From Pseudomonas chlororaphis (GTDB lineage Bacteria; Pseudomonadota; Gammaproteobacteria; Pseudomonadales; Pseudomonadaceae), in NCBI RefSeq assembly GCF_001921865.1, contig NZ_MSCT01000018.1, positions 124,001 to 188,000 of the forward strand: DNA of 64,000 nucleotides. The letters run 5' to 3'. The notes below the pieces were generated by a model. The model ran no database searches and had not been told where the DNA came from. It was given only the letters and a program-made list of their open reading frames with translations. Both the position numbers and the translations under genes were made by a program. Of the stretch, positions 16,668 through 25,370 are shown piece by piece. The stretch's first letter is position 1, and every line of letters begins with the position of its first letter.

Positions 16668-18133
16668 ATCGCTCTTCCTTCATAGATCAGCTCTCCCAAA
16701 AACTCGCCAGCTGACGCTCCCCTGCTAGCAAAATAACTCCCGCTACCGGCCACGACCAAGCCACACACTACGCCGCCAATACCGCCTGTAGGCACGCCGA
16801 TAGCGACGCAGATACTGCCCGATGTGGACGCGGTTAAAAGTGCCCCTGCTATCACTCCACCGCCGACCCCACCTGAAAAACTCCCCGTCTCGGTGAACCT
16901 CACCTTCTCACACGCCTCCCTGCTCCCTGCCAAACACACATCCTGCACCTTCACATAAGACGCACCGCCACCAAAGGCGATCCCCAGCCAGCCGCCCCAC
17001 TTCAGTAGCGTGGATGCCCTGGAAACACCGTCAATATGCGTGGCATACCCCGGTATCTGCCCCACCGCGCCGGCCTGGGTCCAGCGATGCACCAGACTAT
17101 GGCTGGAAATCCCCAGGGCCTGTTTGAGTTTCGGGTGATCGGGAAAAGCAATGCTCATTCTCGGGATAGCGCTCAGGCTTGCGTCCAATTGGGTAAACAG
17201 TTTTCTTCTTTCACTGAAGAACTCAACGCTGCGCAGGTGCCCATCCCGCAGAAAGAACCGTTGGTGCAGCGCCTCAATCTCCAACAGTGTCCTTTTCAAG
17301 CTATCTATATGGTTGCCTGCCGCCGCAGTGCCAACGCCCAACGCCGTCGAACCGTACGAAAGTATCGACTCGATCTGCGCCCGGTACTTGAGCATAAACG
17401 CCGTTTCTTCATCGCTCATGGACGCCAAGGCCGCGCTGACCTTGTCCGCCGCTTCCATCAGCAGCGCTTCTTCGCGAGTGTATAGGTTGTTGTCGGGATG
17501 ACTGAGGACAACGAGCTGCCCCGGTTTGGCATCGCTTGAGAGTTGGGGATTGAGCCGGCGGAATTTCTCCAGTACCGCTTCATCGGCCTGGCCGAACAGC
17601 AGCGTCTCCAGCGCCGCCCGACTCATGGGCGATTGCACGATATGAAAGCCGGGTTCTACGAGGTGTTGTGTGTCTTGCACGGACAGCGGCGGTGAAACGA
17701 TATCGCCGTGGGCAACGGTCAGGCCGCGTACCCGGTCCCGCGGCACCGCATCGGCAAACTCGTTTTGCGGGTAGCCCTGATGAATGGCGTCGGCCCAGCG
17801 CTGGGTATTGATCACCGCCGGCCCGACGTAATCGCTATCGAGCGCAATAGTCGGCTGGTTTCCGGAAATAACCGAACGCTGGGTGGCAATCAGGCGATTG
17901 GCCCCGCTCGGGCAACCGCATTGCACAAGGCTGCCTTCCACCGCTGTGGCCTGTTGGCTATCCAACAAGGTGTGGTGCCCTTCGGCGATGTAACCCACCG
18001 TCTGGCACACCGGACACCACACCGGGTCGGCAATGCGGGCGACCCGTTGATTCACGACGAAGGCGTTGGCTGATCCGGCGATGACCTTGCCACCGGTGGT
18101 GGTGGGATCGCCTTCCCTGATGACAAAGGCCAT
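16661..18133 (-). CDS. PAAR-domain putative type VI secretion effector, glycine-zipper (pore-forming?) C-terminus
   Basis: The product is about 490 residues from the ATG at 18133 (MAFVIREGDPTTTGGKVIAG); a frame to 18181 adds 16 residues. Residues 1-85 are a PAAR tip with paired Cys (WCPVC, QCGC), the cone that caps the VgrG spike. A LysM-like stretch (FHIVQSPMSRAALETLLFG through PGQLVVL) lies near 165-215, and a helical middle near 220-370. The last 100 residues are hydrophobic with repeated Gly-x-x-x-Gly spacing (TGSFSGGVGGGVIAGALLTA; GGIGGVVCGLVVAGSGSYF), like membrane-inserting toxins. It overlaps a small membrane protein. No VgrG or other secretion gene is in the window, so it is an orphan cargo. 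The killing activity is inferred. Confidence 0.8.
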   Translation of the reverse strand: MAFVIREGDPTTTGGKVIAGSANAFVVNQRVARIADPVWCPVCQTVGYIAEGHHTLLDSQQATAVEGSLVQCGCPSGANRLIATQRSVISGNQPTIALDSDYVGPAVINTQRWADAIHQGYPQNEFADAVPRDRVRGLTVAHGDIVSPPLSVQDTQHLVEPGFHIVQSPMSRAALETLLFGQADEAVLEKFRRLNPQLSSDAKPGQLVVLSHPDNNLYTREEALLMEAADKVSAALASMSDEETAFMLKYRAQIESILSYGSTALGVGTAAAGNHIDSLKRTLLEIEALHQRFFLRDGHLRSVEFFSERRKLFTQLDASLSAIPRMSIAFPDHPKLKQALGISSHSLVHRWTQAGAVGQIPGYATHIDGVSRASTLLKWGGWLGIAFGGGASYVKVQDVCLAGSREACEKVRFTETGSFSGGVGGGVIAGALLTASTSGSICVAIGVPTGGIGGVVCGLVVAGSGSYFASRGASAGEFLGELIYEGRAIW

Positions 18134-18181
18134 GGCGTACGTTCTTGTTGAGGAATGGGCCTCGAACGTAATGGCGCGCAT

Positions 18182-18331
18182 CAGGCGACTGAATCAGGCA
18201 ATTCTTAAAAAACGACGCCTGCGAAGCACCCACGAATAGCGATGTAGGGCGCTTGTCCAAACCAGGATCAGGACGCGACTAGCCCTACACAATTTGCAGA
18301 AAACGCCGACTTGCCCGCTCCAAAACCCGCG
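18182..18331. other. Non-coding gap upstream of the PAAR effector
   Basis: This region must contain the promoter of the effector-immunity pair, reading leftward. The stretch around 18195-18225 is A+T-richer. I see no gene and no clear operator. Confidence 0.4.
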
Positions 18332-18741
18332 TCCTGTCGCCGCTGCCGAGCCCGCGAGGCTGCGCAAGACCCGCAGGGTCTCTGGCGTCCGTGAGATCGC
18401 TGCGAGCGTGCCGCTCGTGCGCAGCCTTCGGCAGCGGCTACATAGAGCGGGGATGGCGAGATAGCGGGGGTGTTCGCAAGTCCTGTAGCCGCTGCCGAGC
18501 CCGCGAGGCTGCGCAAGACCCGCAGGGTCTCCGGCGCCCGTGAGATCGTTGCGAGCGTGCCGCTCGTGCGCAGCCTTCGGCAGCGGCTACATAGAGCGGG
18601 GATGGCGAGATAGTGGGGGTGTTCGCAAGTCCTGTAGCCGCTGCCGAGCCCGCGAGGCTGCGTAAGACCCGCAGGGTCTCCGGCGTCCGTGAGATCGTTG
18701 CGAGCGTGCCGCTCGTGCGCAGCCTGCGGCAGCGGCTACAG
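18332..18741. repeat. Three tandem 149-bp palindrome-bearing units
   Basis: Near-identical units begin at 18332, 18481 and 18630, exactly 149 bp apart. Each opens with (T)CCTGTAGCCGCTGCCGAGCC and carries about 110 bp that fold into a long hairpin, because the end CGGCAGCGGCTAC is the reverse complement of the opening GTAGCCGCTGCCG. A 36-39 bp linker (ATAGAGCGGGGATGGCGAGA...) follows; the third copy has lost it. Internal short palindromes (GACCCGCAGGGTC) are present. A remnant of the opening is at 18779-18800. Short open frames inside are by-products. This looks like a Pseudomonas intergenic palindromic repeat family amplified in tandem. Confidence 0.9.
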
Positions 18742-18815
18742 GGATCGTGCATGGCAGGGGCATCGAGGGTGCCGCGAAACCTGTAGCCGCTGGATGGCGA
18801 GTCATGCTGCAAAAA

Positions 18816-18842
18816 CGCAAAAGCCTCCCGTGGGAGGCTTTT
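18816..18842 (-). terminator. Intrinsic terminator after the TauE/SafE exporter gene
   Basis: A perfect inverted repeat AAAAGCCTCCC/GGGAGGCTTTT (18819-18842) lies 22 bases past the exporter's stop. On the minus strand it is followed by a T-rich stretch (GCGTTTTTG). It is largely symmetrical and may work in both directions. Confidence 0.85.
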
Positions 18843-18863
18843 GTGCAACCCGCCAGCGCGGGT

Positions 18864-19652
18864 TCAGAACGCCAGTTTGTAGCCGATGGAAAACAGCATG
18901 ATCGCCAGGAACGGCCGCAGCAGTTCGTCCGAGACGCGACCGGTCATGTGGCTGCCGATCCAGATTCCCGGCAGCGATCCCATCAGCAGGAAGCCCAGCA
19001 GTTGCCAGTCCATGTTGCCCATGCTGGCGTGGCCCAGGCCGGCGACCAGGGTCAGCGGCACGGCGTGGGCGATCTCCGTGCCCACCAGGCGCTTGGTGGC
19101 CAGGAACGGATAGAGAATGAACAGCGCCACGGTGCCCAGGGCCCCGGCGCCGATGGAGGTCAGGGCGACCATGGTGCCGAGGATCACCCCGGTGACCACG
19201 GTCAGGCCGTTGAGGCTGGAATCCTTGAGGTGGTAGTGGTCGCCGGCATGCTTCTGGGCAAAGGCCAGGAGCTTTTTCTTGAACAGGATCGCCAGCGCGG
19301 TGAGCAGCAGGACAAACCCCAGGGCCTGCTTGATCACACTGTTCAGCGCCTGCGGGTCGGTGTGCAGGCTCTTGAGGAACCACAGCGTGGCCAACACCGC
19401 CGGCACGCTGCCCAGGGTCAGCCAGCCGGTGATCTTCCAGTCGATATTGCGGTTTTTCTGATGGACCAGCACGCCGCCGGATTTGGTGATGGCGGCGTAC
19501 AACAGGTCGGTGCCGACCGCGGTCGCCGGGTTGATGCCGAACCACAACAGGATCGGGGTCATCAGCGAGCCGCCGCCCACCCCGGTCATGCCAACGATAA
19601 AACCCACCACCAGGCCCGCGATTACAAAACCGAAATTACCTACATCCATCAA
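18864..19652 (-). CDS. TauE/SafE-family sulfite/organosulfonate exporter
   Basis: The 262-residue inner-membrane protein has about eight hydrophobic segments. The family hallmark GFIVGMTGVGGGSLMTPILL is near the N-terminus, and the second half has the related GTMVALTSIGAGALGTVALF, so the usual internal duplication is visible. TauE/SafE proteins move sulfite, sulfoacetate or other small organic anions across the membrane. No sulfur-metabolism genes are adjacent, so the substrate is not assigned. A start at 19649 (second Met) is equally possible. The upstream 190 bp are A+T-rich and probably contain the promoter. A strong terminator follows. Confidence 0.9.
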   Translation of the reverse strand: MMDVGNFGFVIAGLVVGFIVGMTGVGGGSLMTPILLWFGINPATAVGTDLLYAAITKSGGVLVHQKNRNIDWKITGWLTLGSVPAVLATLWFLKSLHTDPQALNSVIKQALGFVLLLTALAILFKKKLLAFAQKHAGDHYHLKDSSLNGLTVVTGVILGTMVALTSIGAGALGTVALFILYPFLATKRLVGTEIAHAVPLTLVAGLGHASMGNMDWQLLGFLLMGSLPGIWIGSHMTGRVSDELLRPFLAIMLFSIGYKLAF

Positions 19653-19845
19653 TAAGCCCTACGCATCGACTGCGGCCAGGTGAAAAACTGGCGGCAGCAT
19701 AGCGCTAATGCTTATGTCCATTTATATAAATAAAATCTAACGTTATAACCAGAGTTCAAAAACCAATGCATTCGATGCATTAATCTGACGCTCTATATGC
19801 TTTATAAACATGGAGCCAAGGGCTGGAAAACCGCGCGTTTTCGGC

Positions 19846-20379
19846 TCATTTCTTCACTGGAATCCGCTTCACCGCGTCGAGCCATTGCGGGTCCAGGCGG
19901 TTCTGCGCGGTGTCCATGCCCAAGGCTTCCATGCGCTCCTTGTGCCGGTCGATCTCGTGCACCGCCTGGCTCAAGGCGCTGGAGTTGGCATCCAGCTGGT
20001 GCATCTGGGTCAGGCCCAGGTGATAGAAGCGCAGCAGTTTCATCGCCGTCGGGTCCGCGGCCTCGACGCCGGCGATGACGTGGTGCATGACATTGGTCAC
20101 GCTCATCAGGCTGCGCTTGAGCTGCCAGCCGTAGACCGCCGCGGCCATCCACGGCTGCGCCCAGAAACGCAGCCGCATCAGCACCACGCTCAGCACCAGC
20201 CCCGCCAGCACCCCGGCGACATTGAGACGGAAGTTGTCGCCGCCCGGTTCGCCGAACAACAGCACCGCGGCGCTGGACAACAGCATGGCCAGCGACAGGA
20301 AGATCAGGGCAATGAACAGGGTGCTGCGGCGGGTTTGCTGGCGGAACAGCTCGGGGTTCTGCGGCTGGATCTCGAACAT
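19846..20379 (-). CDS. DUF3087-family membrane protein
   Basis: The product is 177 residues. The N-terminal half has two membrane segments (about 22-43 and 52-70: LFIALIFLSLAMLLSSAAVL; LNVAGVLAGLVLSVVLM). The C-terminal half is a soluble helical tail with LLRFYHLGLTQMHQLDANSS. This fits DUF3087, a proteobacterial family with no known role. It is a single gene: 193 bp separate it from the TauE gene downstream and 150 bp from the gene upstream. Confidence 0.8.
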   Translation of the reverse strand: MFEIQPQNPELFRQQTRRSTLFIALIFLSLAMLLSSAAVLLFGEPGGDNFRLNVAGVLAGLVLSVVLMRLRFWAQPWMAAAVYGWQLKRSLMSVTNVMHHVIAGVEAADPTAMKLLRFYHLGLTQMHQLDANSSALSQAVHEIDRHKERMEALGMDTAQNRLDPQWLDAVKRIPVKK

Positions 20380-20529
20380 GGGGACAACGCGCTCGGCTGA
20401 GGGACAAGTCGGGCATTATCACCTCGCCGACGCCCGCAGATGACGATTAAATCGGTGCTGCGACAATCCACCCCGGCCTTGCGCGGTGGCCACCCGCGCC
20501 ACGGCGGCGGGGTGGCCTGCTTCAGGGCT

Positions 20530-21138
20530 TCAGGTCGCGCGGATATCGATCTCGTAGTCGCAGCAACTGTGCTCGTCCAGGTGGTTGAGCTGCGAGCGGA
20601 TGCTGTACAGCTCGGCCAGCCCCAACTCGTCGCGCAGCCCGATAAAGAAGCCGTCGAACGCCGGCCATTGCAGGTGCTGGTCGATCCCCAGGGCGTGGGT
20701 GATGCGGTGGTAGCGGTCGGTCCCGGTGATGCGGATGCGCGCATGCCCGGCATCGAACTGCAGGATCTCGAAACGGTATTCCGGGCTGGAGGTATAGATC
20801 GCCGCGAGCAACAGCGTGGTGATGCCCCGGGCATTCCTTTCAAGTTGCGGTTTGCGGGCCACATGGCGCTGCGCCATGCCTTTGCCGATCTGATAGAAGG
20901 TCCGGCGGGACAACTCCTGCATCCGCTGCACCCCGAACAGCTCGCCGGCCTGCTTGAGCATCTGGCCGTAGAAGGACGCGGTGATATCGGATTGCGACCG
21001 GGTCAGTTCCAGCAGCGAATCGGGGTAGAAGTCACGAACCAGCGCCTGCCAGTCCATGTAGGGGTGATAGATGTCCTGCGCGCGGAAAAATGCCAACTGC
21101 GTGAAAATCTCCGGCAGTTCCTGGTTGAGTGAACTCAT
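20530..21138 (-). CDS. Conserved hypothetical protein, possibly V4R/heme-NO-binding-like fold
   Basis: The product is 202 residues with GGAGCG ribosome site, soluble and without a signal peptide. I do not recognise a named family. A helical N-terminal half (FTQLAFFRAQDIYHPYMDW; RTFYQIGKGMAQRHV) leads to a strand-rich C-terminal half (YRFEILQFDAGHARIRITGT). It ends in a Cys-rich strand EHSCCDYEIDIRAT that recalls the final strand of 4-vinyl-reductase (V4R)/DUF2378-type domains, which bind small hydrophobic ligands. That likeness is weak. The neighbours (DUF3087, TerB-like) give no functional hint. Confidence 0.6.
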   Translation of the reverse strand: MSSLNQELPEIFTQLAFFRAQDIYHPYMDWQALVRDFYPDSLLELTRSQSDITASFYGQMLKQAGELFGVQRMQELSRRTFYQIGKGMAQRHVARKPQLERNARGITTLLLAAIYTSSPEYRFEILQFDAGHARIRITGTDRYHRITHALGIDQHLQWPAFDGFFIGLRDELGLAELYSIRSQLNHLDEHSCCDYEIDIRAT

Positions 21139-21226
21139 GGCTTATCGCTCCTTGATGGCGGATTTCCCTGTTACTGCACTCCCGTCGTTGAAATGAACCG
21201 GCCCCGGGCGGGGCCGGCTTGGTTGC

Positions 21227-22000
21227 TCAGGCCACGCCGCCCTTGGCTTGCTGTTCCAGGTGCAATTGCAGCGTGGGATCGATGTTCAAGGCCGCCGCCA
21301 ACTCGTCCAGATAGGCACGTTCGGCGTCTTGCTGGTCGTCCACCAGCATCACGCTGGCCAGGTACATTTCCGCGGCCATGCCCGGCTCGCCCGCGGCCGA
21401 TCGGGCGACGTCGGCGGCGTCCAGCGGCCGCGCCACTTCGTCGTCGAGCCATTGCTGCAATTGCGGATCGTCGGTGTGGCGGCCGATCTCGGCGCCGATC
21501 AGTTGTTGTTCCTGTTCGTCGATACGCCCGTCGGCCTTGGCCGCGGCGATCAGCGCCCGCAGGATCGCGTGGCTGTGTTCTTCGGCTTCCGGGCCGGCCA
21601 ACTGGTCGACGGTCCGCAAGGCTTGCGGCGCCGCCGTCTGCTGCTGGCGCTGCCAGCTCTGATAAGCCTGGAACGCCATCATGCCCAGGGAGGCCAGCGC
21701 CGCATAATTCATACCGCCGCCGGAACGACCCTGGGGCGCGCCGCCAGACGTCGCGCCGCCGCCCTGCGCACCACCCAGCCCGGAACCGCCGAGCAGGCCG
21801 CCGAGCAGACCGCCCAGGCCACCGCCCCCCAGGCCGCCCGCAGCAGCACCGCCACCGCCGCTGTTACCGCCCAACAGGCCACCGAGCAAGCCGCCCAGGC
21901 CGCCCAACCCGTCCTGCGGCGCCGAAGCCCCGCCGCCCTGCTGGCTCATCGAAGCCTGGCCGGCCCGCAGCAACTGTTCAAGCAAATCACTGGTGTTCAT
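21227..22000 (-). CDS. TerB-like / DUF533 protein with long Gly-rich linker
   Basis: The product is 257 residues. An amphipathic start (NTSDLLEQLLRAGQASMSQQ) is followed by about 65 residues made of repeated GGLGGLLGG-type blocks. A hydrophobic helix comes next (NYAALASLGMMAFQAYQSW). The C-terminal TerB-like helical domain (about 130-255) has HAILRALIAAAKADGRIDEQ, with acidic residues of the kind that bind metal in TerB proteins, and MAAEMYLASVMLVDDQQDAE. It resembles E. coli YebE. The function is unknown but linked in the literature to envelope stress and tellurite resistance. The Gly repeats look like a membrane-proximal tether. Confidence 0.85.
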   Translation of the reverse strand: MNTSDLLEQLLRAGQASMSQQGGGASAPQDGLGGLGGLLGGLLGGNSGGGGAAAGGLGGGGLGGLLGGLLGGSGLGGAQGGGATSGGAPQGRSGGGMNYAALASLGMMAFQAYQSWQRQQQTAAPQALRTVDQLAGPEAEEHSHAILRALIAAAKADGRIDEQEQQLIGAEIGRHTDDPQLQQWLDDEVARPLDAADVARSAAGEPGMAAEMYLASVMLVDDQQDAERAYLDELAAALNIDPTLQLHLEQQAKGGVA

Positions 22001-22138
22001 GGCATCGCTCTCTTCGGGCAGTTATTCAGAGTGCCAACAATAGTCTGCGCCGCGGCTTGCGCCAACTACTTGCGCTCGCGCCCCGCGCCCTGCTCGGCGC
22101 ACCCGCGTCACAACCTGACGACCGGCGCAAAAAATCGT

Positions 22139-22188
22139 TTGTCAAAAAATATTACATACAACATATTACGAACATAATATTTACCCGA
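22139..22188 (+). promoter_or_regulatory. AT-rich promoter/operator of the EmrAB-like operon
   Basis: In otherwise GC-rich DNA, about 50 bases upstream of the HlyD gene are very AT-rich. A TTGTCA at 22139-22144 could serve as -35, with an AT-rich -10 about 16 bases on. The segment contains AATATT near 22149 and again near 22177, with ACATA repeated between them, forming a rough dyad. A repressor site is plausible, but none is identified and no regulator gene is adjacent. Confidence 0.5.
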
Positions 22189-22199
22189 GCGCCTTTGCC

Positions 22200-23330
22200 A
22201 TGACCAGCCTGCCCAGCCTAGACCCCTCCGCCGTCGCCATTCCTGCGGCCCAAGGCCGTCCGCCGCGGCTCAAACGCCTGATACTCGCCACCCTGGCCCT
22301 GGCGGCGCTGGCCCTGCTGTTGGCTTACGCCGTGCACTGGTGGACCAGCGGGCGCTTTATCGAAAAGACCGACGACGCTTACATCGGCGGCGACGTGACG
22401 GTGGTCGGGCCCAAGGTGGCCGGCTACATCGAACAGGTGCTGGTCAGCGACAACCAGCAGGTCAAGGCCGGCGACCTGCTGATCCGCCTCGACGCCCGGG
22501 ACTACCGCGCCAGCCTGGCCAAGGCCGAAGGCGCGGTGGCCGCCGAAGAAGCGCTGCTGGCCAACCTGGACGCCACCGAGCAGTTGCAGCACGCAGTGAT
22601 CAGCCAGGCCCGCGCCGGGATCGATGCCACCGCCGCGGAAATGAGCCGCTCGCGCGACGACAACGCACGCTACAAGCGCCTGGTCAGCAGTTCCGCGGTG
22701 TCGGTGGAAAGCGCGCAACGCGCCGAGGCCGGCTTCAAGACCGCCCAGGCCCTGAACACCCGGGCCCAGGCCGAGCTGCTGGCGACCCAACGCCAGCTGC
22801 AAGTGATCGCCACCCAGAAACTGCAAGCCCGCGCCGCGCTGCTCCAGGCCCGGGCCGAACGCGACCTGGCGCAGTTGAACCTGGGCTATACGGAAATCCG
22901 TGCGCCCATGGACGGGGTGATCGGCAACCGCCGGGCGCGCAACGGCGCCTACACCCAGGCCGGCGCGCAACTGCTGTCGCTGGTGCCCGCCAGCGGCCTG
23001 TGGGTGGACGCCAACTTCAAGGAAGACCAATTGCAACACATGAACCCGGGCCAGCGTGTGGTGATTCGCGCCGACGTGCTGCCCGGCCGCGAATTCCATG
23101 GCCACCTCGACAGCCTGGCGCCGGCCACCGGCGCCCAGTTCAGCGTGCTGCCACCGGAAAACGCCACCGGCAACTTCACCAAGATCGTCCAGCGGGTGCC
23201 GGTGCGGGTCGTCCTCGACCCGCAGGACGCACGGCTCGGCCAACTGCGCCCCGGCCTGTCGGTGACCGCCGCGGTGGACACCCGCGCCGCGCCCGCGACG
23301 CCTGAAGCCGCCGTGGCCAGCGCACCATGA
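22200..23330 (+). CDS. HlyD/EmrA-family periplasmic adaptor of a multidrug pump
   Basis: The product is 376 residues. One N-terminal membrane anchor (about 27-48) is followed by FIEKTDDAYIGGDVTVVGPK, the standard start of EmrA-type adaptors. A lipoyl-like half, a coiled-coil hairpin (about 105-215, Ala/Gln/Glu-rich), the second lipoyl half (LGYTEIRAPMDGVIGNRRA) and a beta-barrel follow. It links the inner-membrane transporter to an outer-membrane channel. The next gene starts inside its stop codon (ATGA overlap), so the two are translationally coupled. No outer-membrane component is encoded here. Confidence 0.92.
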   Translation: MTSLPSLDPSAVAIPAAQGRPPRLKRLILATLALAALALLLAYAVHWWTSGRFIEKTDDAYIGGDVTVVGPKVAGYIEQVLVSDNQQVKAGDLLIRLDARDYRASLAKAEGAVAAEEALLANLDATEQLQHAVISQARAGIDATAAEMSRSRDDNARYKRLVSSSAVSVESAQRAEAGFKTAQALNTRAQAELLATQRQLQVIATQKLQARAALLQARAERDLAQLNLGYTEIRAPMDGVIGNRRARNGAYTQAGAQLLSLVPASGLWVDANFKEDQLQHMNPGQRVVIRADVLPGREFHGHLDSLAPATGAQFSVLPPENATGNFTKIVQRVPVRVVLDPQDARLGQLRPGLSVTAAVDTRAAPATPEAAVASAP

Positions 23331-24919
23331 GCCGCACCCTCGCCGCCCCGGCCCAGCCTTTCGACGCGGCCAGCCTGAGCACCGCGACCCGGGTCTTCGC
23401 CTTCGCCAGCATGTGCGTGGGCATGTTCATCGCCCTGTTGGATATCCAGATCGTCTCGGCGTCCTTGCGCGACATCGGCGGCGGGCTGTCGGCCGGCGCC
23501 GACGAAACCGCCTGGGTGCAAACCAGCTACCTGATCGCCGAAATCATCGTCATCCCGCTGTCGGGCTGGCTGTCGCGGGTGTTCTCCACGCGCTGGCTGT
23601 TCTGTGCCTCGGCGGTGGGCTTCACCCTGGCCAGCCTGTTGTGCGGCGTCGCCTGGAACATCCAGAGCATGATCGCGTTCCGCGCCCTGCAAGGGTTTCT
23701 CGGCGGTTCGATGATCCCGCTGGTGTTCACCACCGCGTTCTTTTTCTTTACCGGCAAGCAGCGGGTGATCGCCGCGGCGACCATCGGCGCCATCGCGTCC
23801 CTGGCGCCGACCCTGGGCCCGGTGATCGGCGGCTGGATCACCGAAGTGTCGAGCTGGCACTGGCTGTTCTACATCAACCTGCTACCGGGGATTTTCGTCG
23901 CCGTGGCGGTGCCGCTGCTGGTGAAGATCGACCAGCCGGACCTGTCGCTGCTCAAGGGCGCCGACTACCCGAGCATGCTGCTGCTCGCGCTGTTTCTCGG
24001 CTGCCTGGAATACACCCTGGAAGAAGGCCCGCGCTGGAACTGGTTCGGCGACGACACCATACTCGCCACCGCCTGGATCTGCGGGCTGGCCGGGCTGGCC
24101 TTTATCGGCCGCACCCTGCACGTGGCCAACCCGATCGTCGACCTGCGCGCCCTCAAGGACCGCAACTTCGCCCTCGGCTGTTTCTTTTCCTTCGTCACCG
24201 GCATCGGCCTGTTCGCCACCATTTACCTGACGCCGCTGTTCCTCGGCCGGGTGCGCGGCTACAGCGCGCTGGATATCGGCATGGCGGTGTTTTCCACCGG
24301 GGTGTTCCAGATCCTCGCGATCCCGCTGTATGCGTTTCTCGCCAACCGCATCGACCTGCGCTGGATCATGATGGCGGGCCTGGCGCTGTTCGCGGTGTCG
24401 ATGTGGGATTTCAGCCCGATCACCCATGACTGGGGGGCCAATGAATTGCTGCTGCCGCAAGCCTTGCGCGGCATCGCCCAGCAACTGGCGGTGCCGCCGG
24501 CGGTGACCCTGACCCTGGGCGGCCTGGCGCCGGCCCGGCTCAGGCATGCCTCGGGGCTGTTCAACCTGATGCGCAACCTGGGCGGCGCCATCGGTATCGC
24601 CGCGTGTGCGACCATCCTCAACGACCGCACCAACCTGCACTTCACTCGCCTGGCCGAACACCTCAACAGCAGCAACGAGGCGCTCAACCAGTGGCTGGCC
24701 CGGGCCGGCGACCGCTTCGCGGCGCTGGGCCAGACCGGCGACGAAGGCGTCAGCGCCAGCCTGCACCAGCTCTGGCAACTGACCTATCGCGAGGCGCAGA
24801 CGCAGACCTACGGCGATGCGTTCCTGATGATCATGGCCTGCTTCATTGTCGCCACGGCGTTGGTGCCGCTGATGCGCCAGGTCGCCCCGCCGCCGACGCC
24901 GTCGGCCGACGCGCACTAG
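23327..24919 (+). CDS. EmrB-like DHA2-family MFS drug exporter
   Basis: This 530-residue inner-membrane protein has about 14 hydrophobic segments, as expected for the DHA2 (14-spanner) family. LLDIQIVSASLRDIGGGLSA is the usual first-helix motif D1, and GGWITEVSSWHWLFYINLLP is the characteristic motif between helices 5 and 6. It should export toxic hydrophobic compounds in exchange for protons, working with the HlyD-family protein it overlaps by 4 bp. The substrate is unknown. It ends 11 bp before the convergent AhpD-like gene. Confidence 0.92.
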   Translation: MSRTLAAPAQPFDAASLSTATRVFAFASMCVGMFIALLDIQIVSASLRDIGGGLSAGADETAWVQTSYLIAEIIVIPLSGWLSRVFSTRWLFCASAVGFTLASLLCGVAWNIQSMIAFRALQGFLGGSMIPLVFTTAFFFFTGKQRVIAAATIGAIASLAPTLGPVIGGWITEVSSWHWLFYINLLPGIFVAVAVPLLVKIDQPDLSLLKGADYPSMLLLALFLGCLEYTLEEGPRWNWFGDDTILATAWICGLAGLAFIGRTLHVANPIVDLRALKDRNFALGCFFSFVTGIGLFATIYLTPLFLGRVRGYSALDIGMAVFSTGVFQILAIPLYAFLANRIDLRWIMMAGLALFAVSMWDFSPITHDWGANELLLPQALRGIAQQLAVPPAVTLTLGGLAPARLRHASGLFNLMRNLGGAIGIAACATILNDRTNLHFTRLAEHLNSSNEALNQWLARAGDRFAALGQTGDEGVSASLHQLWQLTYREAQTQTYGDAFLMIMACFIVATALVPLMRQVAPPPTPSADAH

Positions 24920-24929
24920 CCTCGGCGAA

Positions 24930-25370
24930 TCAGGCCTGGGGCATCTTGCGGAAACCCACGGCCAGGCGGTTCCAGCTGTTGATGGTGGTGATCGCCACGC
25001 TCAGGTCGACCTGCTCGCTGGGGCTGAACTGGCTGCTCAGCAGTTCGTAGTCGGCATCCGGCGCGTGGGTTTCGCTGACCCGGGTCAAGGCTTCGGTCCA
25101 GGCCAGCGCGGCGCGCTCGCGGTCGGTGAAAAACGGCGTTTCGCGCCAGACCGAGACCGCGTACAGGCGGCGCTCGGTTTCGCCGCCCTTGCGCGCGTCG
25201 GCGGTGTGCATGTCGACGCAGAAGGCGCAGCCGTTGATCTGCGAGGCACGCAGCTTGACCAGCTCGATCAGGGTCTTTTCCAGGGGCAGTTTCGAGACCG
25301 CGGTTTCCAGGGCGAGCATGGCTTTGAGGGCGTCCGGCGAGGCTTTGTAGAAATCGATGCGCGGTTGCAT
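24930..25370 (-). CDS. Carboxymuconolactone-decarboxylase-family / AhpD-like protein
   Basis: The product is 146 residues with CTGGAG upstream of the ATG. It is all-helical, with the AhpD core motif INGCAFCVDMHTADARKGG. The Cys-x-x-Cys and nearby His support a peroxidase-type redox relay. The following ERAALAWTEALTRVSETHAP is typical of the YciW/AhpD-like branch. It probably reduces peroxides or acts as a small redox protein in the cytoplasm. The gene is single and convergent with the EmrB-like exporter. Confidence 0.9.
   Translation of the reverse strand: MQPRIDFYKASPDALKAMLALETAVSKLPLEKTLIELVKLRASQINGCAFCVDMHTADARKGGETERRLYAVSVWRETPFFTDRERAALAWTEALTRVSETHAPDADYELLSSQFSPSEQVDLSVAITTINSWNRLAVGFRKMPQA

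Noticed and set aside
18332..18741. A CRISPR array
   Set aside because: The period is regular, but the whole 149-bp unit including the 'spacer' is conserved, so there are no variable spacers, and no cas genes are present.
21780..21900. A collagen-like or short tandem repeat gene in the Gly-rich stretch
   Set aside because: The GGLGGLL blocks are an internal linker of one intact TerB-like protein, without a Gly-x-y period of three.
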